The translations under genes and the position numbers were made by a program. Under the pieces are notes generated by a model, which worked only from the letters and a program-made list of their open reading frames with translations, was not told the origin of the DNA and did not search any database. DNA of 64,000 nucleotides from Nyssa sinensis. Its lineage: Eukaryota > Streptophyta > Magnoliopsida > Cornales > Nyssaceae. The stretch spans positions 36,884,824 through 36,948,823 of the forward strand of contig CM018035.1 in the NCBI GenBank assembly GCA_008638375.1, written 5' to 3'. The first letter of the stretch is position 1. Each line of letters begins with the position of its first letter. This document shows positions 23,143-35,575 of this stretch, piece after piece.

Positions 23143-25166
23143 TGTCACACCCCAAGACCTAAAGACCCAACAGTGACCCTTATTTTAGTAATATATTTAA
23201 CTACATTAAAAATTTACCTTGATTTTATCTAATTAAAGTAGTTAATCCTCTTAACTCATGTATTGGTTTTTTTTGAATACATATATTTCACTGAATTCTT
23301 ATGTGAACCACTCTTAATGACACTCATTACACGAGTGTTGGTAATAGAGGCTACTCAATGAAAATATCAATTTATTTGTTATTTTGGAAATCCTAATTTG
23401 ATTTCCTTTGAACCATGTTTTTAGAAATTAGATAGACACAATTTACTTTGTTTAAAAATATTTTCCAAGTTAGCCTATATTTCTTATTGATAATCACAAA
23501 TTATAGGACTCAAGACATGTGAAAAATGAGTCAAAACATCTCAAAATCAAAAGAAATGCAGATCTGGGAAAATTTGCTTGTGACTTTGCTCTCGGACTCA
23601 TTTTGTTATTTTCTTCATACCTAACCATCGTTCCATCAATCCTAACACCATATAATTTATTTTTACATATTATTTCTTGAAGTATTATGCATCAAAGACA
23701 AATAAAATGATATTCTAACAAGAAAAAAAAAAATTTTTGCAAGTTCATTCCTACTCTATTCGCCGAGTAGGTCAGTCATATTTGGACCTCTATATCTCTA
23801 AATTTCCAAGACCTGATATAATAAACTTTCTATGGCATATGCTAATATAAGTCTAGTTTCAATGGGCTTTTGGAAGCACTCAAAAAAAGTACTTGTAGCT
23901 CAAATTATTAACCAAATTGTCCTTGTAGGTCAAATTCTGCATAGTCTTGCTAAAATTAGCATAACTGTCTCAATTTTTACCTAATCAAGGTCATTATTAA
24001 GCCATTTTAAGATAATAGGGAGGGGTTTAATTATAAATAATTCTCAATTTCTAACTCCACATAGATAGGGAGACTAAGTCATCCCGACTAAATCAACCTT
24101 ACTAATTTTCTCAACTCAAATTCAATGTTTCCATCTATTTCACACACTTTCTCAATTTTATATTCATCAATTTGAGTTACATCTCTAAACTAGTGTGCAC
24201 CCACATTATAAAAATGGAAACATATATATTGAAGAATAAGATAGGTATAAGAAACACAACCTAAACGTTCATTACAAATCAATATTAATGTCAAGTAATT
24301 AGCTACATATCATCTAGTACGCTTTCATCTCCATTCAAACAAAAGAAAAGAATATAAAAATGGAATAAGAATATTACATGAAAGAATATCACTAGAGCAC
24401 TTGTATATGCAAAATCAAACATATTAGTTTTGAAAGAGTCAATTAAATGCCAAAGAAAACATGCTCAACATGTGGGAATGCCTTATTCATCCCATTTTCC
24501 CCAAGGTTAAACAACTTGACCCCTTAAGTGTTGAAAATGCAAAAGTCCTAACTTGTTCTTCCTTGTGCTTGTTGAAATTCTTTCAAATTCCTCAAGCCCT
24601 AGTTGTGTAATGCATGTAGAATGTTTCTAATTTCAGTTCAAACCCCCCAAAATCAAGAAAGGTTACAATAATTTGACAAGGAAAATGGAAGAAACAAGGT
24701 GCCCTTTTTCTCCCTTGTTGGTTGTAACTAGAGAGAGAGATGTGAGCGGGGAAAATTAGATTTTTGAGGTTTTATGTGTGTAATGTGTGGGTTTGTGTGT
24801 TTATAAAGTCAAGTGTACTTTTTTAGTTATTTTACCATTGCGCCCTCAAAATCAGCGGTCTTTCACACTCCTTCCTAATCCTTTATGTAATTTCACACAT
24901 TTGCTCTACTAAATTATATTTTCATTCCTTTTAGTTGATTAATTGCATTTCAATGTATTATATTCAAGTATTTCAACTATATGGATATTCAAGTTAGGTA
25001 AATGACTATTTTATTCCAATGGCTAATTAATGTATTTATTTTAACTCCAAATATTTCAATTTTTTTAACCCATCCTTTTATATTATTAATTAAATATAAA
25101 TTACTATAATGCATTATTTATATTTTTTTCTATTTATTTAATATCATAAAATTACGGGATGCTACA
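23143..25166 (-). mobile_element. LTR of the TGTCAC family (2024 bp)
   Basis: Starts TGTCACACCCCAAGACC and ends ACGGGATGCTACA. The flanking 5-mers (CATTC left, GTTGT right) do not match, which fits its being the 5' LTR (sense minus) of an element whose other LTR ends at 23098, rather than a solo LTR. AT-rich and non-coding. Confidence 0.75.
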
Positions 25167-25264
25167 GTTGTACCCCAATGTTGTGTGAGTTGCAATCTCT
25201 AAACTTTAACACTTGAATTTGGTCCCTCTTGTCTTGTATAATTGTAGTCTAAATTTTTACAAAT
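25167..25264. other. 98 bp of host sequence between two insertions
   Basis: A short stretch between the LTR ending at 25166 and Tat2. Its last five bases, CAAAT, are the left target duplication of Tat2. No feature seen. Confidence 0.6.
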
Positions 25265-25475
25265 TGATGTGGCTCTGTTCTAGTCTAAAAGCTTCCTCAC
25301 CCAAACTACCTGTCAAAAACTTGAAATCATAGGGTCACCAGGAAGGCTCCAATGGTAGTCGCTCCGATGATAAAGTTAGTAATGAAAATGGACTATAATT
25401 CAAGAGAAGAATTGAACATCCCATGAAAGTGTACCTTATAACTTTATTTATAGGCCTATAATTTCATATTATCAT
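25265..25475 (-). repeat. Tat2 3' LTR, truncated
   Basis: About 200 bp align with the start of the right LTR (42600 on), for example CCTGTCAAAAACTTGAAATC versus CCTGTCAAGAACTTGAAATC. After TTTATTTATAG the two diverge, and neither the expected TATATCA terminus nor a polypurine tract could be found, so the outer part appears deleted or replaced. Confidence 0.65.
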
Positions 25476-25833
25476 GACCAATATGTGACTGGGCGTCAGT
25501 GGTAGACATTGTCCAAAAAAAAACAAAATTAAAAAAAGGATAAATGTCTAGATGTAAAGAAGAAAAAGGAGAAAAGATGGCGAGTTTAAGAAGTGTTTTT
25601 GACCGAACCTAACTGCAGCTTTGATCGAAGGTGATTTTTCTGGCACACTAGAGATCGCCTCACTCAAAAATTTCTCTTGCTATTAAAATGCTCAAAATGT
25701 AAGAGTGTTGAAAGGGGGAACAGTGGTGTGTTACCCTTTTTTTATAGAACCCCAACGGACACCCACGTTGGGGGGGTGTCACTTCTGAACAGCCGTGGCA
25801 ATTGAGGCAATGATGGCCTCGTAATCCTAACTA

Positions 25834-26868
25834 GTGACTGATGTAATAAATGTCATATCAACATCTGTTTCTTCAGAATGTGGAATGACACTTTATAACT
25901 GGCACGTATATAACATCTTAGAAACCCTAACCTTAACTCTGAGTATGCTTCAACCTTTCCATAAAGGATTGGCATTAAAGGTGAGCCCCATTTCGCTTAT
26001 ACAACTTACCTTCTTCATTTTTCTATTTTTGGGATTGATTTATCTATGTTCTATTTATGTGTGCAAACAAGAAGGCATGGAAGAGATTGATCTTCATTAT
26101 AGATCTCCAAAAGAAGTACAAAAAGCTCTTCCAGACCAATAATCATTCTCATGAGGCCATCCTTACACTAAAGAACCTTATGGAGGTTGCATTGGTGAAG
26201 GACCAAAACGAGATTCTAAAAAAGTCCCTACTCTCTAGATGGGTCCTAGGGAAGAAGAAGAAAATTGGGGAAACTTCGACAGTGCCGATCTCCCCCCTCT
26301 AGAGAAGAGAAAAAGGCTGATCTTCGATTCCCTAAACCACACAGTCTCAGAGGAGTTAGCTCGTTCTCCAACTTAAATGGCCATTTTGCCCTCAGCCCCT
26401 ATCATTCTAAAATGAAAAAAGGGGAAAGGGAAGACGGTTGTCACCCCCTAGAGCTAGAGGACTCTGGCCTAAGTACCATGAAAAAAGCATACAAGGACTT
26501 CTGGGTGACAGGCTCTAGTAAGTTCGTTGGACTGAAGCCTTAGAAGATTAGCCAAAGATCCTATGGCTATCTATATAAGGGTAAGTTTTTGTTTCCACTT
26601 TCCAATCATCTCCGTGTATTATGTACGCCTCTAGTACTTACTTGGCTATTTTTTTTTTCAAGTTGTTCATGGTTTGGCAACTATCATGGACTGCTCTAAA
26701 GAGACAGAATAGATTGACACCCTCTAGTCAGAGTTGGATGAAACCAGGCTTCAGCTTGGGACTGCCAAGTTGTAATGGCTACTATCGAAGAGAAGTTGAA
26801 AGAAGCTGCCAATGCTTACTCTAATCTAGAGTTTGGAAGAAATGCACTGGTTGTTGAACTAAAGAGTC
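25834..26868 (+). pseudogene. Tat2 antisense ORF (homolog of the Tat1 antisense ORF)
   Basis: The + strand, antisense to Tat2 pol, encodes pieces that match the Tat1 antisense ORF: YKKLFQTNNHSHEAILTLKN against YKKLLKPSIRSHSSIVNLDK, and KDFWVTGSSKF against EDFWAKGSSKI. A splice donor GTGAGCC at 25981 sits where Tat1 has its first intron, and the matching acceptor near 26066 reads GTGCAA instead of GTGCAG, so it has lost the AG. Several frames and stops show decay. The gene is cut at 26868 by the inserted LTR. Function unknown. Confidence 0.7.
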
Positions 26869-27645
26869 TGTCACAACCTGAAACCCACCCTACGCGAATT
26901 AGGGGTCGATGACCGACACTGCCACTCGAATAGGCTGTACAGAATCAAATGAATTGCATAAGTGTGATATTTTTTTCTTTATGTACTTTATATAATAAAT
27001 CATACATCACTGAATCATTAAATGCAAAAGCTACACCAAATGTAATCCATCTGATTATAAACTGAACTCCAACAACCATCAATCAAATATCTCCAAGTAC
27101 CATTTTGTTCATCATGATTCACTAATCAAATTTAACACATCTATTAATAATACAATATCACAAATACCTATTATCGGATTATCCTTACAAAGTACGCATT
27201 CAAATCATAACTTGGAGTTCACGTCATCAATATTGTTCATGGGCTCGCCACTAGCTCTACTAGTCACCCCATTTGCCCATTTTGTTCCTTCTTTTATAGA
27301 GCTACTTGAAAAATAGATATAAATATGGAGTGAGCTAACTTAACTCAGTAAGTAAACTCCTCGATCTGTCATGGGTGAAGGTTAGTCCAAAAGAAAGGTA
27401 ATGGACAATAACAAGCAAAAAATAATATCTTAGTAGCATGTGAAGGATAAAATGTCATAGTAGCCAGTCACCAAGAATGTGAATCGATAATATGACCCGT
27501 AGGTCCCAAAGGCACATCCCATAGTAGAATGGAAAATCAATAGTAGGGATCGGCCTGCACAATAAATAGCTGCCACAATAACAGGATAATAATCTAAATC
27601 CAAGATAAGCAGCCAAACATATCAACAATCAGATAATATGTCCAC

Positions 27646-27840
27646 AGATAAACCACAGACCAGGTTAACATGGTGTATCTGAGATCAAAAGTATATCGAT
27701 AGATAAACCATGGACCATCTCAATGTGGCGTATCTGGAAGTCCACAGATAAACCACGGACCATCTCAACATAGCGTATCTAGGATCATAGGTATATCGAT
27801 AGATAAACCACGAACCAGCTCAACGTGGCGTATCTAGAAT
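27646..27840 (-). repeat. Four hairpin-forming short repeats in the LTR
   Basis: AGATAAACC occurs at 27646, 27701, 27746 and 27801, each followed some 25 bases later by GTGGCGTATCT or a variant. AGATA...CCACG pairs with CGTGG...TATCT, so each unit can fold. Spacing alternates 55 and 45 bases, making a 100-bp higher-order unit. Confidence 0.75.
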
Positions 27841-28699
27841 CAATAAATCGTGAGTACGACATCAAAATATCAATAAACAATATGAGACACAAACAGAACA
27901 GATGCTGAAACAGATATGGCCCGACATAGCCTCAAAAGTGCTCATCCAGGTCCACCCCCCTTCGAACCACTAGATAGCATTAGAGCTCCGTACATATATC
28001 ATGTCCTCTAAGGACTAAGTGTTAGGGCTCATCCCCAAAAACCGATCAAGCATTCGTGAATCAGATGGACGTTATGACTGATCACAACTCTGGCACACAT
28101 GAAAATATCATGATCATCATAATTCCACAAGCGATGTACAAATTTGTGGAATAGCAAATTGTCAACAGTGAGAAACATAATAATTTATCAATATCTAAGC
28201 AAGTATAGAAATGAACAAATAAGCATGTAAGGATATTGGCAATCGATTTCTCAACGAATTCACAATGTAGGACAAGCATCAAATCATGGAGATCATCAAT
28301 GTCAAGTATGCATAAATTACAAATTGGCAGCATCAAGAAAGAAACTGTGGCATGGCTAGGAATACCACATGTTAGAGTTCGGGTTTACTTACATTGGGTT
28401 CCTAGCCTTGCATTCCCATGCGGTTACCATAATAGCTGTCCGTATTTTTCTTTCCATTTTTCATCATTTAGGTGATCCTATAATCACGAATAAAAAATAC
28501 ATGGCATAATGAATTAATATTCATTCTAGTCTCAAACTTTATTATTCAGTGTTTTGAAGTTCTTTTGAACTTGGTCTATTCAATTTTCCATTTAAGGTTT
28601 CTTGATGCCCTATAACTTATTTGGCCCTTCAAGGGCATTATGGTAATTTATCCTTTTTTTAATATTCCATATTTCTCCATATGCAATTTATGTAATTCA

Positions 28700-29200
28700 G
28701 ACTCTATTTTGAGTCTATTTGGTATTTATAAAATTTATATGGACTTATTAATTTCATTATTACACTTCTGGTAACTTCATTATGTCCTAAGGATGTAATC
28801 GTTATTTTTCTAATTTGTTATCGGTTCTTATTTTCTTCGAAGGAACATTACCATTCAGTTTGGAATATTGAATATAATTAATTTAGACTTTTACGAATCT
28901 TAATTTACTCATTTGTGACTTATATTAAGCCTAGGGGCATTTTTGTAATTTTACACTTTTACGTGTCATATTTTTCAGTACCTCGGTTGTTAACATGGAC
29001 TCCACTGTTGAGTCCGGAATGCCCAAAATAGTCAAGATAGACTACCTTTGTATTTCATTGGCTCTAAGTATCGTTATGGGTAAAATGGTAATTTTATGTT
29101 TCACGTGTCTAAATTTTTAGGACTTCGTTTTACAAAATGGATCTCGCCATTAGGTCCAGAATGCCCAAAATAGTTAATTTACATTATCTTTATGTTTTAT
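28700..29200 (-). repeat. 143-bp tandem module, about three to four copies
   Basis: Landmarks GTCTA (28716), GTTTG (28858), GTCCG (29012) and GTCCA (29154) lie 142-154 bases apart, within units like those at 20505-20950. Confidence 0.7.
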
Positions 29201-29303
29201 TCGGGTATTAGGGCTATTTTTTATAATTTAATTAATATAATTAATTTAATAATATTAAATTATATTATATGTTTTATTAGGTCAACTTTTAAACAGGTAG
29301 GGC

Positions 29304-29352
29304 AGTGGCACAGCGGCTTGCACACTTGTGTTAAGTGCCACAATCTCAAGCA
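29304..29352 (+). mobile_element. SINE-like segment, 5' part, split by an LTR
   Basis: AGTGGCACAGCGG fits the polymerase III A box. The B-box part, GGTTTTGAAACCC, is at 33284-33296 on the far side of the inserted LTR, next to a T-rich tail. An uninterrupted second copy lies at 33959-34026. Confidence 0.5.
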
Positions 29353-31089
29353 GTTAGTGTCACGACCCGAAACCCACCCTGTGCGGATCTCGCATCGCGA
29401 CCGCCACTTTCAGGCCCGAAGACCTTAGGGCGAAGGCTCGCATAAGCAGAGGTATTGAATAGATGTGCGACATGTGTTTTGTGGAAGCGTGAAAAAATTT
29501 TTCTTTTATTTTCTTTTCTTATTTTTAAATTACGCACATCCGTCCAGTACTGCCACTCTTTACATAGCATACATGATTTAACATTCAAAGTATAACTAAA
29601 AGTTAAAGACTTCATAAATACAATACATGTTTGATTTCCCCATGGGGCTTATACATAACAGGGTATCACTTTACTAATACAATATTTCATACTTAATGTT
29701 CGTAGTACTAGACAAAATTACTTGAACAAAACTTCCAAAAACAGCAAATTCATCACCATCATCCTCAAGTCAAGACTGCTGCTAATCACCTAAAAGGGGG
29801 ATCCGAACAAAGTTCGGGTAAGCTAATCTAAGCTTGTGATTAATTCCAGTATTCTTCATGGGGTTTTCAATTAGTAGTGGTTTTTAGTACATAAGAGTTT
29901 GTAAAACATTCACTGCCAATTGCTCGTATACTTGAACATAGAACATATGCATTTCTTAAAACAGATAGCTTTGAAACATTTAAAGTATTCAAGCTATACT
30001 TATACTTATGAACTTCAAAACATATAACATAACATGTATTTCTTAAATAGAGTATATAAAACTCAAAACATATGCATATTGAAAATGAGGGTAAAACCTG
30101 CTTCCATTTTCAAAATCATTTGTCATCTTATCACTTTCATTAGTGGAATCTGTTTCGAACCGGACTCCCATATTACTTATAAATGGAGATATCTCATGCC
30201 TGGGGGATTAGATCCTGCTACCTGGCATTTTACAGGGCAATTGAGTTCCGTACAACCCAAAATCCTGCCTATTTTACAGGGCAACTGAAAACTCAAAATC
30301 CTGTCTAAGTGCTTATGCACCATTCATGTTGCATTTAAAATACATTTAACATATGAGTATGTCAAATAGATATTTCTCATGAGCACTTTAGAACATAACA
30401 TTCATAACTTCGTGATAAACATCCGTATACTTGAAATAAGCAAACTCAGAATATTTAACAAGATTTGTATTTTAACTTAGACATGCTGAAAACACATTTT
30501 TAAGAAACTGTAAAGAAAACATTTACTGAGCATGTCACAATAGGGTTTATAAGAACAGAAATAATTTAAAACTGAAATCATGTAATATACTGAATTTGGA
30601 ATTCAAATACTTCGTATCTTTTGAACTTAAAACCTTTTCAAATCCATGGAGTTAAATCTCCACTTCAAATACAGGGTTACTCACCTTGGTCCTTTAGGGT
30701 TAGTGCTAATAATTCGCTTTCTCACTTTCCTTGTAGTTCCTAAGAACAATTCATAAACATCTCATCAACTTCACATTCATTGTAATATCATCTCGATATT
30801 CCTTAACTTATACTTAAATCATATTAGATCCTGAAACGATTTCATAATTTCATATGTACTTAACTTAACTCGTACTCTTAACCTATGACATAATTAATGT
30901 GTTAGGAATTGAATTTATTTCAATTTATACTCTTCTGGCAGCTCCATAAATTTTAAATTTAAATTTAATTACTTCACATGTTTTCGTGTCGTGTCTTTTC
31001 GTATTTTATTTCCTCGTACTTGCCTTAGTTTAATATTTCGGCAATACTTTAGTTTATAGTCATCTGACAGATGCTATTCAACAAATTTT

Positions 31090-31500
31090 ATGTCTCTTTA
31101 TTTTTGACATCTTTTTTGGTCAAATAGACTCTACCATTGAGTCTGGAGCGTCGAAGAAAGTCGGTTTAGGCTTTCCTAGAATTTAATTCGGACTTTTGTA
31201 TGTAAAGGGCAAAATGGTCATTCACCATTTTACGTGTCGTATTTTTCTGTACTTCGTTTCGTAATTTGGACCTCATTATTGAGTCCGGAAGGTCGAAGAA
31301 AGTCAATTTAGACCTTCTCTGGTTTCATTTTGGCTTTAGGGGTACCAGGGGTATTTTGGTCATTTTACCCATTTACGTGTCTTTATTTTTTGGGGCCCCG
31401 TCTCGCAAAACGGACCCTACCATTGGTCTCAGAATGTCCAAAATAGTAAAAATATACTATTCATATGTTTAATTTGGACTTTATTTGATCAAGTTTTGAA
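31090..31500 (-). repeat. 143-bp tandem module, three copies
   Basis: GTCTG (31141), GTCCG (31283) and GTCTC (31426) mark units spaced 142 and 143 bases, each with the phrase CATT(G)AGTCCGGAATGTCC or a variant. Confidence 0.8.
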
Positions 31501-33008
31501 TTAGGGGCATAATAGTCATTTTACTTTATTTATTAAATAATTAAATTAATTATTTAATTATTTTCCAGGGGTCAAATTGAATAAATTTTCCCCCAATTGG
31601 GCCACAATAGGATTTCCCAAAATTTCTAGGGTCAATCCGCAAATATAAGAAGTTTTGATTCATTTAGTTTTAAATAATTTAGAAAACCATTGGGTTCGGT
31701 TGGGTTTTAAGTGAACCGGTCCGGTCTGATTGTAAACCAACCGGTTTAGCCGGTTTGCCACGTGTTGCTGACGTCATGATGACGTTAGCCCTAATGTTGT
31801 AAAAATTAAAACCCAAACATTACCGTTTAAATAACCCATGACCCGTTGGATCCGAACTAAACCCAAACCCGTAACCGACCCGTTCGCCCAACCCGAATAG
31901 TGTCATCTTCCCCACGAGATCGATACTGTTCCTCTCGAAACCCTAATTTTTACAGTTTGATTTCGTGGCATTTTGAGAACCTATTTTCTCTGTTTTCTTT
32001 TCCAAACATCTCTTAGGAACTTAAGGCACGTTCTTACATTGATTTAGAGCTTCGAATCTAGCTCAGGTGCTCGGTTCCTGTCATGATAACCAGACCTGCA
32101 CATCGTTTGTAAATGCTCATTTCTGAGCCAAATTCAATGGAACTTGTTTTGTTGTGATCCCCTCTTCATGGGGTTTTAGTTTTCGTTCATAAAGGTAAGT
32201 TTTGGTGTAAGTTTAGAGATTGGGTTTTACAACCCGTAACCTGCAAGTTAATTTTTGGAGGTCGTTTCGTAGGTTTTGTGATTGCGTAGTAGGGTTTTTA
32301 GAATACCTGTAGGGTCTTCTTGAGGTCCCATGATACCAAATAGAGTGTGGTTCTATCTAATACAGACCTGCTATAAGCATGGTCTTTAATGGCGGTTTTC
32401 ATGGGTTACCCATATTTGTGTCATTTTAAAGCTAAAATTTTATGCTTAACTATCTTATAAACGTATATCTAGCATCATATAACCGTATACAACCCAAAAA
32501 CAGTTCCTAATACTTCAAATTTTTAGAGAGAAAAACATGAAAATTTTGAATATCTCTTACCTTTTTCACTGTTATTCTCCTTCTTCTACTTCGGAATCTC
32601 TTCTATTCTCCTCAGTTTCTCCCTCTTTTGGTTTCTTTCGTAAGAGAACGACATGCTTTGCATGTTTTGGTTTTAAAGACAAGGCAACCGACCTCTCTCT
32701 CTCTAAATCTCTCTCTCTCTCTCTCTACACGTTTGCAGCCTCTATCCTTGACCTTATCAACCCATCTTACACTCCATTAAATTCTGCTTCTTCATTTTTA
32801 ACCTACATTAAATGGGTCCTTGATATTTTTTTTTTGTATATATGTATATTATATATACACACACACAAGCTCATCTACACACACTAACACATGGAGACAT
32901 ATACACACATACCTCAACCGACACACACACACACATGCTGCTTGTACACTTACACACACAAAGATATTTTTGGTTTTCTTTACTTTATGTATATTTATAC
33001 ATAGATTT

Positions 33009-33060
33009 ATATATATATATATATATATATAATTATATTTATATATATATATATATCTAC
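33009..33060 (+). repeat. (TA)n microsatellite
   Basis: Two TA runs interrupted by AATTATATTT, inside the solo LTR. Confidence 0.85.
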
Positions 33061-33419
33061 TATACTTGTATACATACATGTAAGTGTATATGTATATACA
33101 CACTTGACCATGTGTACATACCTACAATACACTTTAAACAATTTTAACTCCTTACATTTGATTAATTAATCTTTATTACATTAATTAATATTTTCTTATA
33201 ATTTAGAATTTATGCATTATTTTTCATGACCTCGTAATACGTGTCATATGACCCGGTATCCCGAGTCGGGATACTACAGTTAGGGTTTTGAAACCCATAG
33301 ACAGCACGTTCTTTGCATTTTTTTTTTTCAAATGATTTGAAAACCAAACAACTGATAGGGTAATTCATGGATAAGCTATCCCTATTCTAAATAGAGTTTA
33401 ATAAATTACTTTACTATTT

Positions 33420-33895
33420 GAGTGTGCAGAATTTGAATGTGCAGAATTTTAAACCTTAGTTAGGCATATGCATTTTATAGCACAAAAGTGCTTGTAGCCC
33501 AATTGGTGTTCTTTTGGGGCCTTAAGTTCTTCCTTCATTTTGGTTTAGGGATCAAATCCCTTGGCCTCCCTTTTTGCCTCATTTTTACTCCCTTTCCTTA
33601 CTTATGCCTTGTTTGGCATTTTGGGCCCGTTTCTTGAATTTTCAAAATTGTATTTTAATTACCTTAAAGTCCCTTGGTATTCTTACCACATTTTTTATTC
33701 TTGCATGCTTCTTCTTTAAGTTTTTAATTTCATTTTCAACACGTTCCATCGTGTCTAGTTTATGCCAAAAATATATTATATTTATCAAGAAATTCTCGAT
33801 TCACTTGTATTTCTTCGATTTCGTAAATTCGAGATCTCATCGGCTTCCATGGCTTCATTGTCTCGCCTTGATGCATTTCAATGTATTTTAATTAA
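33420..33895. repeat. Duplicated LTR segment, copy 1 (with tRNA-like sequence)
   Basis: From GTGCAGAATTTTAAACC to TTTCAATGTATTTTAATT this matches 35110-35575 closely. It includes a tRNA-like pair of boxes, TAGCCCAATTGG (33495-33506) and GGGATCAAATCCC (33548-33560), followed by CTTGGCCTCCC. Confidence 0.8.
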
Positions 33896-33945
33896 TTTAA
33901 TAATATAATATAATATAATATAATATATTTTATTAGGTCAAATTT

Positions 33946-34140
33946 TAAATAGGTAGGGCAGTGGCACAGCAGCTCGCACACTTGTGTTAAGTGCCACCAT
34001 CTCACGCGGTCAGGGTTATGAAACCCACTGACAGCGCATTCTTTACATTTCTTTTTTTTTTTCAAATGATTTGAAAACCAAACAGCGGATAGGGTAATTC
34101 ATGGATATGTTGTTCCTGTTCTAAATAGAGTTTAATTTTT
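33946..34140. repeat. Duplicated LTR segment with a second SINE-like copy
   Basis: Matches 29290-29352 joined to 33284-33415, showing what that region looked like before the LTR at 29358 entered. A box at 33959-33971, B-box-like GGGTTATGAAACCC at 34013-34026, then a T-rich run. Confidence 0.75.
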
Positions 34141-34769
34141 ACTTACTATTCCGGTAACCAAACGTCCCCCCTCCCAAAATTATTTCAATATTCTAAAATT
34201 GTGCCGTTTTGAAACTCAGATATGCGATGGGTCGAGTCCCGACCCGAATTCAGATTCGACCCGAACCTAACCTGACCCGCACAGTGTCATCTCCCTCACG
34301 ACTTTTCGATGAAGCTCCGGTCACCCTCTCCGGCATCGGTGACTGGAAACTAAAAAATGTCTATTTTTCAAACTTGACTTTTTTTTTGCAGTTTTGAAGC
34401 CCTTTTTTAATTTAAACTATCCCAAAACATTTTTAAAACTTTTAAATAACATTTTGAGCCTTCAAAACCTAATGAATAGTCACAAATCTAAGTTTTCTGA
34501 TCACCCCCTCTTTCTCCCTCATTTCTTCACCATTTTACTCATGGTTTCTTCCTAAATTCATCATTTTCCTCCTAGATTAAGAGTCCACAACTATTTACAA
34601 GCTTTATACAAGTTAAAACAAAACCCATAAATTTATTTACAGAAGAAAAATTCAAACTTACCTTCTCTACGATTGCTCCTTCTAAGGTGTTGTTCTGAGC
34701 CCATGCTTGGCTGTGTCTAATCCTTGCATGCACAGCCACTACTAGTTCTCCCTCATTCCTTTTTCTTCC

Positions 34770-34837
<68 letters not shown>

Positions 34838-35109
34838 ACCCGCATTTGCATTTCATCTCACTCACAAGTCCTCACGCACACTAGTTTGCCCTTAGGTCTA
34901 TCACATCACACACTATTATAGGCAGCACACTCATTACCTTTAGTCCCTCATGCAACCCCTCCCCTAGAGTTGTCAATTAGGTCTAGGCACTCAATTAGTC
35001 TAGGTGTATATCTGTATATATATATATACATACATATATATATATATATCTGCATATGTTGTGAATGGTGGAGAAGGGTGGTGACCAATAGTATGGTGCC
35101 ACCTCAAAT
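34141..35109. other. LTR interior present only once, non-coding
   Basis: Sits between the second copy of one duplicated block and the second copy of the other. Includes a long (CT)n run and TA repeats near 35015. No gene seen. Confidence 0.6.
34775..34831 (+). repeat. (CT)n microsatellite
   Basis: Roughly 28 uninterrupted TC units in the LTR. Confidence 0.95.
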
Positions 35110-35575
35110 TTGAGTGTGTAGAATTTTAAACTTTAGTTAGGCATATGCATTATATAGTACAAAAGTTCTTGTAGCCTAATTGCTGTTCTTTTTGGGCCTT
35201 AAGTTCTTCCTTCTTTTTGGTCTAGGGATCCAATCCCTTGGCCTCCCTTTTTGCCTCATTTTTACTCCCTTTTCCTTACTTATGCCTTGTTTGGCATTTT
35301 GGGTTTGTTTCTTGAATTTTCAAAATTGCATTTTAATTGCCTTAAAGTCCCTTAGTATTCTTACCACATTTTTTATTCTTGCATGCTTTTTCTTTAAGTT
35401 ATTAATTTCATTTTCAACATGTTCCATTGTGTCTGGTTTATGCCAAAAATATATTATTTTTATCAAGAAATTCTCGATTTACTTGTATTTCTTCGATTTC
35501 GTAAATTCGAGATCTCATCAGCTTCTATGGCTTCATTGTCTAGCCTCGATGCATTTCAATGTGTTTTAATTGTTC
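35110..35575. repeat. Duplicated LTR segment, copy 2
   Basis: Second copy of 33420-33895, with A box near 35172 and B box GGGATCCAATCCC at 35226-35238. Beyond TTTTAATT the two copies diverge, marking the duplication junction. Confidence 0.8.

Larger units (their letters stand above)
29358..33278 (-). mobile_element. Solo LTR of the TGTCAC family (3921 bp)
   Basis: Starts TGTCACGACCCGAAACCC, ends GAGTCGGGATACTACA, and is flanked by exact duplications GTTAG (29353-29357 and 33279-33283). It has no internal region, so it is a solo LTR. It contains 44-bp repeats near 30227-30300, three 143-bp modules, GA- and CT-rich runs near 32695, and TA/CA simple repeats. The small frames at 32537-33147 are made of simple repeats. 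Confidence 0.92.

Noticed and set aside
32537..33147. Frames rich in Ile/Tyr/His near TA and CA repeats
   Set aside because: Translations of simple sequence repeats inside a solo LTR.
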